Shown here piece after piece: positions 9,466 through 18,687 of a DNA stretch of 64,000 nt. The notes under the pieces are model-generated. The model worked only from the letters and a program-made list of their open reading frames with translations, was not told where the DNA came from and made no database searches. Position 1 is the first letter of the stretch. Each line of letters opens with the position of its first letter. A program made the translations under genes and the position numbers. The stretch covers positions 1,913,690-1,977,689 of the forward strand of contig NZ_CP008941.1 of assembly GCF_000742835.1 (NCBI RefSeq), written 5' to 3'. The DNA is from Candidatus Paracaedibacter acanthamoebae (GTDB taxonomy: Bacteria > Pseudomonadota > Alphaproteobacteria > Paracaedibacterales > Paracaedibacteraceae).

Positions 9466-10375
9466 CGGACAACTTACTATCCCCCTGTCATTTCAAAAAA
9501 CAATTATTAATTTATATGGTGAAAAAGGCCAGCTCTGGCTGGAAAATTTACCGAGTCTCTTCACCCATCTTTCTCAAAGCCACAATTTACGGAACTTAAC
9601 TCTTGTCGACAATTTAAGTTATAATTTAGTTCTAACAGGATTGCAGGATAAGACGCCGATTGCTTTAAAAATAGGGTTGGATAAAAGTGCCTTACAGCAA
9701 GAAGCAACGGCTCTTAAAGCATTTGCTGGTAACGGTGCTATTGCTTTACGGGCCCATGAAAATGGCTTGTTGATTTTAGAACAAGCCATTCCGGGCACAT
9801 CCCTTAAATCTTTTTTTCCTCAGCGTGATCAGGACGCTCTTAAAATTGCTTGTATAATCATGCAAAAACTTCATCAGGCAAAAATACCAGACGAAAAATT
9901 TCCTCATATTAAGGACTGGCTTCACGGACTTAAAGAATACACTCTCGATTCTAACAATCGAGATTTAAGCTTCCATCACCATCGGGCGTCTGTCTTAGCA
10001 AACAGGCTTCTATCAACGATGGCTCAGCCTGTTTTGCTGCATGGAGATTTACATCATGGCAATATTCTTCATCATCAAGGAAATTGGCTGGCCATTGATC
10101 CTAAAGGCGTTGTGGGGGAGCCTGCCTATGAAGTTGCAGCGTTTATTCGAAATCCTATTCTGCAGCTTTATATCCATCCTGATTTTGAAAAATTGATTAA
10201 AGTGCGCATTTTCCTTTTTTCACACCTTCTGCAGCTTACCGCCCAACGGATACAAGAGTGGTGCTATGTCCAATCTGTTCTGGGTTGGATTGGGGCCTTA
10301 AATGATCGGGAAAATACAACCCCTTATCAACAATTTGCAAATTTGTGCGTGCAATTTGAGATGACCTCTCCTTAA
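9455..10375 (+). CDS. APH(6)/hydroxyurea-type phosphotransferase family protein
   Basis: The 306-residue protein matches the aminoglycoside/hydroxyurea antibiotic-resistance kinase family (StrB-like). The catalytic loop HGDLHHGNIL lies at residues 196-205, followed by WLAIDPKGVVGEPAYEVAAF with the metal-binding Asp215. Characterised members phosphorylate streptomycin or hydroxyurea. A chromosomal copy coupled to dnaE may have another substrate. It starts at a TTG inside the dnaE end; GGAAGGGG at 9438-9445 is about ten bases upstream and supports that start. It should be translated only when dnaE is. Resistance itself is not shown by the sequence. Confidence 0.8.
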   Translation: MKDSGQLTIPLSFQKTIINLYGEKGQLWLENLPSLFTHLSQSHNLRNLTLVDNLSYNLVLTGLQDKTPIALKIGLDKSALQQEATALKAFAGNGAIALRAHENGLLILEQAIPGTSLKSFFPQRDQDALKIACIIMQKLHQAKIPDEKFPHIKDWLHGLKEYTLDSNNRDLSFHHHRASVLANRLLSTMAQPVLLHGDLHHGNILHHQGNWLAIDPKGVVGEPAYEVAAFIRNPILQLYIHPDFEKLIKVRIFLFSHLLQLTAQRIQEWCYVQSVLGWIGALNDRENTTPYQQFANLCVQFEMTSP

Positions 10376-10421
10376 CCTTACTGAGCCTTTACACCACTGC
10401 CTAAGCCTATAGAAAGAGATC

Positions 10422-10565
10422 TTAACTATCTTTATTCTGCTGTGCCAGTTTAATCTTGCCAATAAAGGTGCTTAAGGCATCGAATAAATCTGTATAAAGT
10501 GGTTGCCCTTCCCGCACCGCTGTCAAATGATCCACCGTGATCCGATAATGATAGTCTTTTAATGA
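10422..10565 (-). pseudogene. C-terminal gene remnant, unidentified
   Basis: A 47-codon open stretch with no start codon near its beginning and a TAA stop at 10422-10424. Its product (KDYHYRITVDHLTAVREGQ, then PLYTDLFDALSTFIGKIKL) has normal protein composition and looks like the tail of a longer gene. A stop lies directly upstream in the same frame. I do not recognise the family. Confidence 0.4.
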
Positions 10566-10574
10566 TTACATATT

Positions 10575-10694
10575 TTATTCCTTCAAAATAACCAAAAGCG
10601 ATCGGTCATATATATCGTCAGGAAGATTAAAAACCAAACCTTTTAAACCCTAGATGAGAGAGAAATTGTAGATCAAAAAGGCAGCAACGGCCAT
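10575..10694 (-). pseudogene. Second short gene remnant
   Basis: A frame beginning ATGGCCGTTGCTGCC (10694) encodes MAVAAFLIYNFSLI. It hits TAG at 10650-10652 and then reads on in the same frame as GLKGLVFNLPDDIYDRSLLV until TAA at 10575-10577. The tail looks protein-like, so this may be a decayed gene end on the same strand as the remnant at 10422. No family is recognised. Confidence 0.3.
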
Positions 10695-10728
10695 AAGTCA
10701 AAAAGTATTTTCTTGTTAAGGTGTTTTC

Positions 10729-11238
10729 TTAATTTACAAAAAAAATAAATTTAATCAGAATCAAATAGATCAGTGGCCCCAGAATTAATAGCCATAATTG
10801 AGAATTAGTTAGAAAAGATAATTTTGTATGGCGCCCTATCCGAGCCATTAGGTCGCTCCAGGTATAGGCCACAAAGTCTCCCTGGGATAAAATCCCGACC
10901 ACATGTTTATTCTCATCCACGATGGGAAGGTGACGAAATCGACCTTGACTCATGCGTCTTAGTGATGTGTCGACATCATCTTCCAGTTGCGCTGAATGGG
11001 GGTTGGGAGTCATGACCTCGCTGACTTTTAACAACTCAATTGGCTTTTTCTGGCCGCTAACCTTCACTAAAAGATCACGTTCTGTAAAAATACCAACCAA
11101 CTTACCTTCTTTGACCACAACAGCTGATCCAACATTATAGCTGACCATTTCAGCAATAACTTGATCGAGGGGTGTATCCGGCAAAACAGTTAGGACGTTT
11201 GTTTTATCTTTAAACTCTGGCACATCCATTATACGCAT
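10729..11238 (-). CDS. Tandem CBS-domain protein with C-terminal membrane anchor
   Basis: Two CBS domains fill residues about 5-130: VLPDTPLDQVIAEMVSYNVG with GIFTERDLL, then VSEVMTPNP with GILSQGDFV. CBS pairs bind adenosine nucleotides and sense energy state. A C-terminal helix (LWLLILGPLIYLILIKFIFF) should tail-anchor the protein to the inner membrane, which is uncommon for stand-alone CBS pairs. The ATG at 11238 is chosen over a TTG at 11250 because GGAGGA lies nine to ten bases before it. It follows the polyamine transporter operon after about 105 bp, so a functional link is possible but unproven. Confidence 0.85.
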   Translation of the reverse strand: MRIMDVPEFKDKTNVLTVLPDTPLDQVIAEMVSYNVGSAVVVKEGKLVGIFTERDLLVKVSGQKKPIELLKVSEVMTPNPHSAQLEDDVDTSLRRMSQGRFRHLPIVDENKHVVGILSQGDFVAYTWSDLMARIGRHTKLSFLTNSQLWLLILGPLIYLILIKFIFFVN

Positions 11239-11355
11239 CGCGTCCTCCAATTTTCGCTCACTAAAAAATATAGAGCCTTATTAGGAAAAGTCAGACTTTC
11301 CTATCGTTAATTCTATTATTTAGTTGGATGTTTTATTTGGAAAAATAAATAAATT

Positions 11356-12159
11356 TTATTTTTCTCGTTGGCGACGCCACGTAACCAAGCCGGCGACCAA
11401 AACGCCTAGAGAAATGATAAAAACAATAATACTGGCTAAGGCATTAATCTCAGGGCTGACCCCTAAGCGAATGCTCGAAAATATCAACATGGGCAGTGTG
11501 GTGGCGCCAGGGCCTGAGAGGAAGCTGGCAATGACCAGATCATCTAAGGATAAAGCAAAGGCCAACAGCCAACCCGAAATTAAGCTCGGCGCGATCATGG
11601 GTAAGGTAATGACTAAGAAAACTTTCGTTGGGCGCGCCCCTAAATCTTGAGCAGCTTCCTCGACAGATCGATCAAAATCAGCCAATCGAGCGTGGATGAT
11701 GAGGTAAACATAGGCTGTGGCCAAGGTAATATGAGCAATGGTAATTGTCATCAAGCCACGATGGGACGGCCAACCAATCAATTGTTCGGTGGCAACAAAC
11801 ATCATGAGCATCGCAAGGCCGGTCATAATATCCGGCATAATTAGCGGCGCTGAAATCATTCCACTAAATAACATCCGTCCCTTAAAATCCCCAAAACGCA
11901 CCATCGTAACAGCCGCTAGCGTCCCTAAGACCACCGCTAACGTAGCCGTCATTGTCGCAACCTTAAGACTCGCAAAAACGGCGTCTATCAGTCCCTCATT
12001 CTCTAAAAGGGATGTGTACCATTTCGTTGTGAAGCGCGTCCATGTGGTCACCAACATGGAATCATTAAAAGAAAGAACAACAACAGTCAGAATCGGAATA
12101 TACAGAAACGCATATCCTAAAATTAATCCTGTAATATTGAATGAAGACAACCGACGCAT
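11356..12159 (-). CDS. potI: Polyamine ABC transporter permease PotI/PotC type
   Basis: An inner-membrane permease subunit of a spermidine/putrescine importer. The 267-residue protein has six predicted membrane helices and the EAA loop (EEAAQDLGARPTKVFLVITL) that docks on the ATPase. The closing WLLAFALSLDDLVIASF segment is typical of PotC/PotI. It follows potH after a 3-base gap and ends the potF-G-H-I run. It pairs with PotH to form the channel. Confidence 0.93.
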   Translation of the reverse strand: MRRLSSFNITGLILGYAFLYIPILTVVVLSFNDSMLVTTWTRFTTKWYTSLLENEGLIDAVFASLKVATMTATLAVVLGTLAAVTMVRFGDFKGRMLFSGMISAPLIMPDIMTGLAMLMMFVATEQLIGWPSHRGLMTITIAHITLATAYVYLIIHARLADFDRSVEEAAQDLGARPTKVFLVITLPMIAPSLISGWLLAFALSLDDLVIASFLSGPGATTLPMLIFSSIRLGVSPEINALASIIVFIISLGVLVAGLVTWRRQREK

Positions 12160-12162
12160 GCT

Positions 12163-13089
12163 TTACCCTTGTTTCCTGAGTTGTCGACGCTGCAACACCA
12201 TAATCGGTACAATAAACATCAATAACATCACGACGGCAACTGTGGAGGCAATTGGCCAATCACGATTATTAAAGAACTCAATCCAAATAATTCGTCCAAT
12301 CATGAGGTTATCGGGAGCCCCTAAAAGCTCAGGGATAACAAACTCTCCCAATGCAGGGATAAACACCAAAGCAACCCCGGAGAGTACACCCGGCAGAGAT
12401 AATGGAAAAGTAACTCGCCAAAAGGCACGCCATGGAGAGCACCCTAAATCATAGGCGGCCTCAAGATAAACCTCATCAATCTTTTCTAAAACGGAATAGA
12501 TTGGCAAGATCATGAACGGTAGATAACAATAAACAATGCCAACAATTACAGAAAAATTGTTATATAAAAACTGCTTTGGCTCTTGGATAAGCCCCAAGGA
12601 TAACAATAACTGGTTAAGCAATCCATCCTTTGACAATATCCCCATCCAGGCATACACTCGCACCAGAAAAGATGTCCAAAATGGCAGAATAACCAGCAAT
12701 AGAAATATAAACCGCCACTGCTCCGGGACCCGGGTAATACTGTAGGCGATGGTGTATCCCAAAACTAAACACACCAATGTTGCCACAAACGCAATGACCA
12801 ACGACGTCATCAATCCCGAAGCATAGAATGGATCTAAAAAGAGTCGCAGATAGTTACCGATATTGAGATGGATATTCAAAAAACCCTCTTTGGCCCACTC
12901 AAAAATAGGTAAATAAGGCGGAACTGCAAGAACAGATTCACTTAAGGAAATTTTGAAAACTAATAAAAAAGGGATCAGGAAAAACAAAATTAGCCATAAA
13001 TAAGGAACAGCCGTAACGAGTTGACGATCTCCTAAAGCAGAACGCCGGCGTGAATAGTGTCTCTTTAATGGCGTATTTTGATCCATCAT
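12163..13089 (-). CDS. potH: Polyamine ABC transporter permease PotH/PotB type
   Basis: The second permease of the importer, 308 residues. After a basic cytoplasmic N terminus come six helices and the EAA loop LEAAYDLGCSPWRAFWRVTF. ALGEFVIPELLGAPDNLMIG is characteristic of PotB/PotH. Its ATG overlaps the stop of potG by four bases (13086-13089), which indicates translational coupling in the order ATPase, PotH, PotI. Confidence 0.93.
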   Translation of the reverse strand: MMDQNTPLKRHYSRRRSALGDRQLVTAVPYLWLILFFLIPFLLVFKISLSESVLAVPPYLPIFEWAKEGFLNIHLNIGNYLRLFLDPFYASGLMTSLVIAFVATLVCLVLGYTIAYSITRVPEQWRFIFLLLVILPFWTSFLVRVYAWMGILSKDGLLNQLLLSLGLIQEPKQFLYNNFSVIVGIVYCYLPFMILPIYSVLEKIDEVYLEAAYDLGCSPWRAFWRVTFPLSLPGVLSGVALVFIPALGEFVIPELLGAPDNLMIGRIIWIEFFNNRDWPIASTVAVVMLLMFIVPIMVLQRRQLRKQG

Positions 13090-14228
13090 GATGTCAAGAT
13101 AACTCCATTTTCAGCTCGCCAGAATAAATAAACTTCCTCATCCCAGGTGACCTCTCGCTCTGAAAAACGCAAAAGATTCGGGCGCGCTGCTTGCACCATT
13201 TTACCGGATTCTAATTGCACATAATAAATAGAGATATCGCCTAGATAAGCAATTTCCCGCACAATCCCCTTCGCCGAGTTTCTATTCCCAGCCGGCGGTG
13301 TGGACGAAATCATAACTTTTTCGGGACGAATTGCCACGGCGGTGTGGCTTCCCACGGGAACCGCAGCAGAGTCAGTGACGTATAATTGACACCCTGCCTC
13401 TTCTGAATCGATTAAAACAAAATCATCTTCATCTTCAATCACAATGCCTTCAAAGATATTCATGGATCCGATAAACTCAGCGACATACCGCGAATTCGGA
13501 AACTCATAAATATCATGAGGCGCCCCAATTTGACGGATGCGGCCCTCTTCCATAATTCCAAGGCGCGTTGACATGGTCATAGCCTCTTCTTGATCATGAG
13601 TCACCATGACAAAAGTAATACCCACCCGCTCTTGAATATTAACCAATTCAAATTGAGTTTGTTCCCGTAAGCGTTTATCTAATGCCCCTAACGGCTCATC
13701 CAGTAACAAAAGTTTCGGTTCTTTGACAAGACTGCGCGCTAAGGCGACGCGTTGACGCTGTCCCCCCGATAATTGGGATGGTTTACGATCGCCAAATCCG
13801 GCCATTTGCACCAGGTCCAACGCCCATTTAACCTTGTCGTGGATGATTTTCTTGGCAATTCGTTCTTGCTTCAGACCAAAAGCAATATTTTGGCTAACCG
13901 TCATATGGGGAAACAGAGCATAAGATTGAAACATCATGTTAACCGGCCGTTCATAGGCGGGCCAATCTGTCACATCCGTATCATCAATATAAATTCGCCC
14001 CGCTGAGGGTGCCTCGAATCCCGCTAACATTCGCAATAAGGTGGTTTTACCACTACCCGATCCCCCTAACAGCGAAAATAATTCCCCTTTATAAATTTGC
14101 AAAGATACTCCTTTAACGGCTTGGACGGAACCAAAAGACTTTGAAACATTGTCGATAACAATATAGGGCTTAGCTTTTGGATCTTGCCAATGCTCAAGAG
14201 TTCGCAAAAGTTGGGATAACGGTGGCAT
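13086..14228 (-). CDS. potG: Polyamine ABC transporter ATP-binding protein PotG/PotA type
   Basis: The ATPase that powers polyamine uptake. The 380-residue protein shows Walker A GGSGSGKT (55-62), the Q loop FQSYALFPHMT, the signature LSGGQRQR (153-160) and Walker B LLLLDEP with Glu178. The C-terminal third is a TOBE regulatory domain (VAIRPEKVMIS). The length is typical of PotA/PotG. It follows potF by seven bases and overlaps potH. Confidence 0.95.
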   Translation of the reverse strand: MPPLSQLLRTLEHWQDPKAKPYIVIDNVSKSFGSVQAVKGVSLQIYKGELFSLLGGSGSGKTTLLRMLAGFEAPSAGRIYIDDTDVTDWPAYERPVNMMFQSYALFPHMTVSQNIAFGLKQERIAKKIIHDKVKWALDLVQMAGFGDRKPSQLSGGQRQRVALARSLVKEPKLLLLDEPLGALDKRLREQTQFELVNIQERVGITFVMVTHDQEEAMTMSTRLGIMEEGRIRQIGAPHDIYEFPNSRYVAEFIGSMNIFEGIVIEDEDDFVLIDSEEAGCQLYVTDSAAVPVGSHTAVAIRPEKVMISSTPPAGNRNSAKGIVREIAYLGDISIYYVQLESGKMVQAARPNLLRFSEREVTWDEEVYLFWRAENGVILTS

Positions 14229-14235
14229 AGCGGCC

Positions 14236-15375
14236 TCAATTCTTTCCTAAACGAAATTGCGTCCATAACCGCGTTCGATGGCGGTCATAAGTTAAATTCT
14301 GGGGTTTGTCCAATTTTAACTTTGCCATCATTGCCGGTTTTGGATAGATGGTTGGATCACTTTTAATTTTATCCTCAATATAGGGAATTGCTGCCTTATT
14401 CGCCACGGCTAATTTAATGGCATTGCTGATTCTCGCACTATTTTTTGGATCCATAAGAAAATCGATAAATTTGTGCGCATTCTTAGGATGAGGCGCCCCT
14501 GCCGGAATAGCCATCGCATCAATCCACAATGTTCCCCCTTCTTCTGGCACCACATAGCGGATATGAATATTTTTACCAACCTCATTGGCCCGATCTTGCG
14601 CCAATTGAGCCTCACCTGACCATGCTTGAGCCAGGCAGCTTTCACCTCCCACTAATTCATTCACGAACCGTGAGGAGCTAAACCGTTTAATGAATGATCG
14701 AATCTTAACAAGATTGTGCTGAGCATACTCAAGATCTTCTTGACTATTGCTACCGGGGTCTTTTCCTAAATAAGTAAGCATCGCTGGATACACATCAACC
14801 GATTCATCCAGCAAAGTTACACCGCAATCGGCAAATTTTGACACTATTTCGGGATCAAATAATAATTGGTAACTATGAACGGGTGCGGTGGGCAGACGCT
14901 TTAAAATTTCTTCTTCCACATAAGCAAACCCAAAGGTCCCCCAGTAAAAGGGAACGGTAAATTCTAAATTTGGATCAGCTAACCGCATCTTTTCATAAAT
15001 TACAGGATCCATATTCTTTAAATTGGGAAGAAGAGCTTTATCAAGTTTTTGGTAAACGCCAGCCTCTATTTGACGACCAACATAGGGTGAGGCTGATGGA
15101 AAAACCACATCATAACCTGAATTGCCTGAAAACAGTTTAGCCTCTAGAATCTCGTTATTATCATATAAGTCATAACGGATAGAAATGCCGGTTTCAGCTT
15201 CAAATTTATCAATAACATCTTTAGGAATCATTCCATACCAGTTATAGATATTAAGAGTCATACCTTCATCCGTTTTAAATGGGGCAGCGAAATAAACCGA
15301 TATACCTATCCCCACAGCAATAAGCGCCGCAGTTATAAAGGCAAAATGGATTAAAGATAATCTTAATTTAATCAT
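14236..15375 (-). CDS. potF: Periplasmic polyamine-binding protein PotF/PotD type
   Basis: The substrate-binding component of the importer. The 379-residue protein has an uncleaved or late-cleaved hydrophobic N terminus (residues about 8-32), then LNIYNWYGMIPKDVIDKFE, the canonical opening of PotD/PotF. GYDVVFPSA and YWGTFGFAY line the ligand cleft in relatives. It is the first gene of the operon, with a 494-bp AT-rich region upstream that should hold its promoter. Putrescine versus spermidine preference cannot be told. A host-dwelling cell could use it to take up host polyamines. Confidence 0.93.
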   Translation of the reverse strand: MIKLRLSLIHFAFITAALIAVGIGISVYFAAPFKTDEGMTLNIYNWYGMIPKDVIDKFEAETGISIRYDLYDNNEILEAKLFSGNSGYDVVFPSASPYVGRQIEAGVYQKLDKALLPNLKNMDPVIYEKMRLADPNLEFTVPFYWGTFGFAYVEEEILKRLPTAPVHSYQLLFDPEIVSKFADCGVTLLDESVDVYPAMLTYLGKDPGSNSQEDLEYAQHNLVKIRSFIKRFSSSRFVNELVGGESCLAQAWSGEAQLAQDRANEVGKNIHIRYVVPEEGGTLWIDAMAIPAGAPHPKNAHKFIDFLMDPKNSARISNAIKLAVANKAAIPYIEDKIKSDPTIYPKPAMMAKLKLDKPQNLTYDRHRTRLWTQFRLGKN

Positions 15376-15869
15376 AGTTAAGTTATCCCCTAAACAATCT
15401 AGGAATACAACTGCAAAAGACGAAAAGCGTTATAGAGATAAAAAAGAAAGTATTACTGTTCTTCCTATTCAAAGCTCATTATAATTGCTATAGAAACCAT
15501 CTCTCAACCATTAAGCTTTACAAAAATATTATAAATTTATAAAAAACAAATTTTTTAGTTAATAAACTAATAATATTTTGATAAAAATATTATTGGAGCT
15601 TTTCAATAAGATTGAATGCTAAGAAAACTCACTCGATCGGATCGTTTAACACCTGTGTTTTAGGGAAAGCTAGCTCAAAAAAATTATACCCTTCTATCGA
15701 TATTAGAAAAGAAAATTTTTAGGAAATCCTCAAATACTAGACAGAAGATGAACACATAAGGAGATGTAATTTACCTAAAAGATTGGATAACTTACCATCT
15801 TGTAGTTTTTCATAACCAAAACACCCGGCCTCTTTTGCTTAAATTATATAGAAAATTTGGTGACACTTC
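15376..15869. other. Divergent intergenic region, AT-rich
   Basis: A 494-bp region between potF (leftward) and the histidine kinase (rightward). I see no coding frame with protein-like composition. It must hold promoters for both sides and contains one perfect AT-rich inverted repeat (15569-15594). Confidence 0.6.
15569..15594. repeat. Perfect 11-bp AT inverted repeat
   Basis: AATAATATTTT (15569-15579) and AAAATATTATT (15584-15594) are exact reverse complements separated by four bases. The position between divergent genes would suit an operator or a hairpin. The pure A/T content in an AT-rich region makes chance plausible. Confidence 0.4.
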
Positions 15870-17378
15870 ATGCAAACAATATTACCCCCTCCTTTTGATA
15901 AAATGATGATAGGAAATTCCTGTATTGCTCTGTTAGAATATTTTCATCAGCCGGCTTGGATACGACGAGTTGACGGTCGGTATGTATGGGTCAATAAGAG
16001 TTTTCTTAAATTTTTTAATGTTAAAATGGAAGATGTAATTGATAAGGTAAGTGAGGACTTTCTTCCGCCGGAAATTGTAGAAACATCCTATATAACTGAA
16101 CAAGAGGTTTTAGAAAAACGCTGCTCTCTTACCTTTCATATTGAGCAAAAACAATTCCGAACAACCATCCATAAAACCCCTGTTTTCTCTGATAGCAATG
16201 AAATTATTGCTGTGGCAGCATTAATGATTGATTTAAAGCAAGAATTAGAGCTGGAAACTCAGCTTGCTCATGCTAAAGATTTTTACGAAATCTTGCTCAC
16301 CTATATGGGAGAATGCTTGTTTTTTATTAATAAAAACAATGAATTTGAACTCATTAATAAGAGAGGGAAGGAAGCGCTTAATGATCTAGGCTTTAAAGGC
16401 CCTCTGCCTCTGACTTATGAAATTTGGGATAATTTTCTTTCAAATCGTTACAACACACAAGGAAAAAAATATACGGAAGACAGGAAAATTATCCCTCGTG
16501 CTTGGAAAGGAGAAGTTATCTTAAATGAAGAGATTTGCTTAGAGCTAAAAGATGGTTGCCAGAAATTTTTTCTGGCTTCGGCTACCCCATTTAGAAATAA
16601 AAATGATAATTGTATTCAAGGTGTAATCTTGACGGTTACTGATATTACCAAAGAAAAAAATCTTCTTAATACACTGGCTCAAAAAACAAAGCTGGTTGAA
16701 CAACGCAATCAAGAATTACATCAATTCGCCTATTCAGCAGCCCATGATTTACGTGACCCTTTGCGAAATATAAGCCTATTAGCTTCCTTTATTGATGAAA
16801 AGCTTAAGAAGCAAGACTATGAGGAAGTCGAATTTCTTTTAAAAAAATTATTAAATACCGCTGCCTATGGTGGTTCCTTGGTTAAAAATTTGTTGGATTA
16901 CTCCGCCGCTAATCGAGAAATAAAGATGGAAGTGGTTTGCTTAAAGGATGTCGTCAATCGAACCATTACAACTTTAAGTAATTTAATTGAACAGGCGGAA
17001 GGCAAGATTATTTTTAATAACCTACCTATTGTTAGAGGCAATGCTCAACAGCTTCAAATCGTTTTCCAGAATATTATTTCTAATGCTATCCGCTATAAGG
17101 GGCAAGATCCTTTAGTAATATCAATTTCTGCAGAAAGAAAAAGTTCCTTATGGGTTATTAGCATCCAAGATAATGGACCTGGAATAAATGAAGATTTTAA
17201 GGAGGAAATCTTTCTTCCATTTAAACGAGTGAGAGCCAATACTAATAGCCGCTCAAGCGGATTAGGCCTGTCCATTTGTCGACGGATCATTGAGCAGCAT
17301 GGGGGGAAAATATGGCTTGATCCTCAACCCCAAACCGGCGCCTGCTTTAAATTCACCTTAGAGGGTATGCAAGATTAA
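15870..17378 (+). CDS. Soluble PAS-domain sensor histidine kinase
   Basis: The 502-residue protein has no membrane segment, so it should sense a cytoplasmic cue. Two PAS-like domains occupy about residues 15-125 (HQPAWIRRVDGRYVWVNKSF) and 135-260 (MGECLFFINKNNEFELINKRG). The HisKA helix carries AYSAAHDLRDPLRN with phospho-acceptor His292. The ATPase domain has an N box (NIISNAIRY, Asn405), G1 (DNGPG, 434-438) and G2 (SSGLGLSI, 462-469). No receiver or response-regulator gene adjoins it, so it is an orphan kinase. The HisKA sequence resembles that of phytochrome-type kinases, but no chromophore domain is present. Confidence 0.92.
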   Translation: MQTILPPPFDKMMIGNSCIALLEYFHQPAWIRRVDGRYVWVNKSFLKFFNVKMEDVIDKVSEDFLPPEIVETSYITEQEVLEKRCSLTFHIEQKQFRTTIHKTPVFSDSNEIIAVAALMIDLKQELELETQLAHAKDFYEILLTYMGECLFFINKNNEFELINKRGKEALNDLGFKGPLPLTYEIWDNFLSNRYNTQGKKYTEDRKIIPRAWKGEVILNEEICLELKDGCQKFFLASATPFRNKNDNCIQGVILTVTDITKEKNLLNTLAQKTKLVEQRNQELHQFAYSAAHDLRDPLRNISLLASFIDEKLKKQDYEEVEFLLKKLLNTAAYGGSLVKNLLDYSAANREIKMEVVCLKDVVNRTITTLSNLIEQAEGKIIFNNLPIVRGNAQQLQIVFQNIISNAIRYKGQDPLVISISAERKSSLWVISIQDNGPGINEDFKEEIFLPFKRVRANTNSRSSGLGLSICRRIIEQHGGKIWLDPQPQTGACFKFTLEGMQD

Positions 17379-17589
17379 GACCACTATCAATATGATCCAT
17401 ATTTTTGAAGAAAAGAAAAAAATAAAAAAAGCTTTTTTTCATTTGAACAGTATAACCTATGTCCTTTTTAAGAATTTAATCCCAGTCCACTCAAATAACT
17501 CAATCATCATAATATATTAAGTAAGATCATAAGCACATTAAACCGCTTTGCTCTCCTGATGGTAAAAACCTTTATAAAAAGCTTGCCGC

Positions 17590-18687
17590 CTAAATTTTAT
17601 TCAAACCACTGGCTCCCCCTGACCCACTACTTCCTTTAGCCGTATGGGCGCGTCGCCTCTGTGGGCTGGGATGAGTAATGCAAATTTTAGAGAGAGTTTC
17701 TTGCTCCTCTCCCATTGCGGTTATGGCTTCTTGTTTGCTTTTAGCATCTTTCAGTTTAGTTTCAAATAAGGTGAGTTGATGAATCGTTAAGCTTCCACTG
17801 CCCGTCACCCAAAAAATCTCTAAACCTACATCTTTCAACAAAGCTCCCATGCTTTGAATATGGCTAGCTAACGCCATAGGATCGTGTCTTCTCAAAGAAT
17901 TCTCGCCTTTAAGATAATTCAACCCTTTAATATGCATGGTTTTAAGTTCCTCTAGATCCCCTTTAAGGACATATAGATACTTTTCATCAGTTGGATTAAT
18001 TGTCCCAGTCTTTATGTGTTCTTTTATTGTTCTTTTAACTATCTTAAAGTATCGGATTCTATCATCCCAATCTTTCTCAATATTTTCTGTATTGAGCATA
18101 TGTTGTTTGGTTAATAGTGTATTAATGCTTGGAGCGCTTAACTCAAAATTCTTTGGGGATTTAGAACGGCTACCTTTTTCTTTCTTTTTGCTTTTGGACT
18201 CTTCTTTCTTAGGTAATTTTTCTAAAGTTTCTTGCAAATTTATCTGGTTCTTTACTGATAGATTATACTGATTATGAGAAGACTTAGGGGAGGAAGCATT
18301 AATTAAAGAGGAGCTAGATACGTTGCTGGAAAGCTTTTTATTTTCTGGGAGAATTACGCGTAATTGCTCTTTAGATTTATTGCGTTGGAAGAATCTTGTT
18401 ATTTTGTTGACGTAACCAGTAGAGGAAGTCTTAGTTCTTTCTTCTGGCATAGAATCAAGCTTACTTAAATGGGATCCTATTGATTCCTTACTAAATTTTT
18501 CAAACATTTCGACTTTAGCTTGGACAGATCGATCAGATCTTGTATCCCGTAAAGAAACAGAGTGTTGGAGGCGAGAAGCCTTACTTGTTGATGTAGCTGG
18601 TTCTTCAAAAGCGAAAGAATATGGAGCACCACAAATAGCGACCATCAATAATACAGTAACGAGCGCAGGGAAAAGAAATTTTTTCAT
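17590..18687 (-). CDS. Secreted Ser/Lys-rich protein, possible effector
   Basis: I do not recognise a family. The 365-residue protein has a clear signal peptide (MKKFLFPALVTVLLMVAICG, cleavage near SFA-FEE). The next 170 residues are low-complexity and rich in Ser, Lys and Asn, with a strongly basic block KKEESKSKKKEKGSRSKSPK that resembles a bipartite nuclear localisation signal. A helical C-terminal part (about 190-340) follows, then a Gly/Ser tail. Composition and export fit a host-directed effector, but this is inference. It stands alone, with about 210 bp on one side and 465 bp on the other free of genes. Confidence 0.7.
   Translation of the reverse strand: MKKFLFPALVTVLLMVAICGAPYSFAFEEPATSTSKASRLQHSVSLRDTRSDRSVQAKVEMFEKFSKESIGSHLSKLDSMPEERTKTSSTGYVNKITRFFQRNKSKEQLRVILPENKKLSSNVSSSSLINASSPKSSHNQYNLSVKNQINLQETLEKLPKKEESKSKKKEKGSRSKSPKNFELSAPSINTLLTKQHMLNTENIEKDWDDRIRYFKIVKRTIKEHIKTGTINPTDEKYLYVLKGDLEELKTMHIKGLNYLKGENSLRRHDPMALASHIQSMGALLKDVGLEIFWVTGSGSLTIHQLTLFETKLKDAKSKQEAITAMGEEQETLSKICITHPSPQRRRAHTAKGSSGSGGASGLNKI

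Noticed and set aside
11738..12454. A 238-codon plus-strand frame opposite potI and potH
   Set aside because: It is a long antisense shadow of two clear permease genes; the Ile/Thr/Asn-rich product reflects the reverse of membrane-helix codons.
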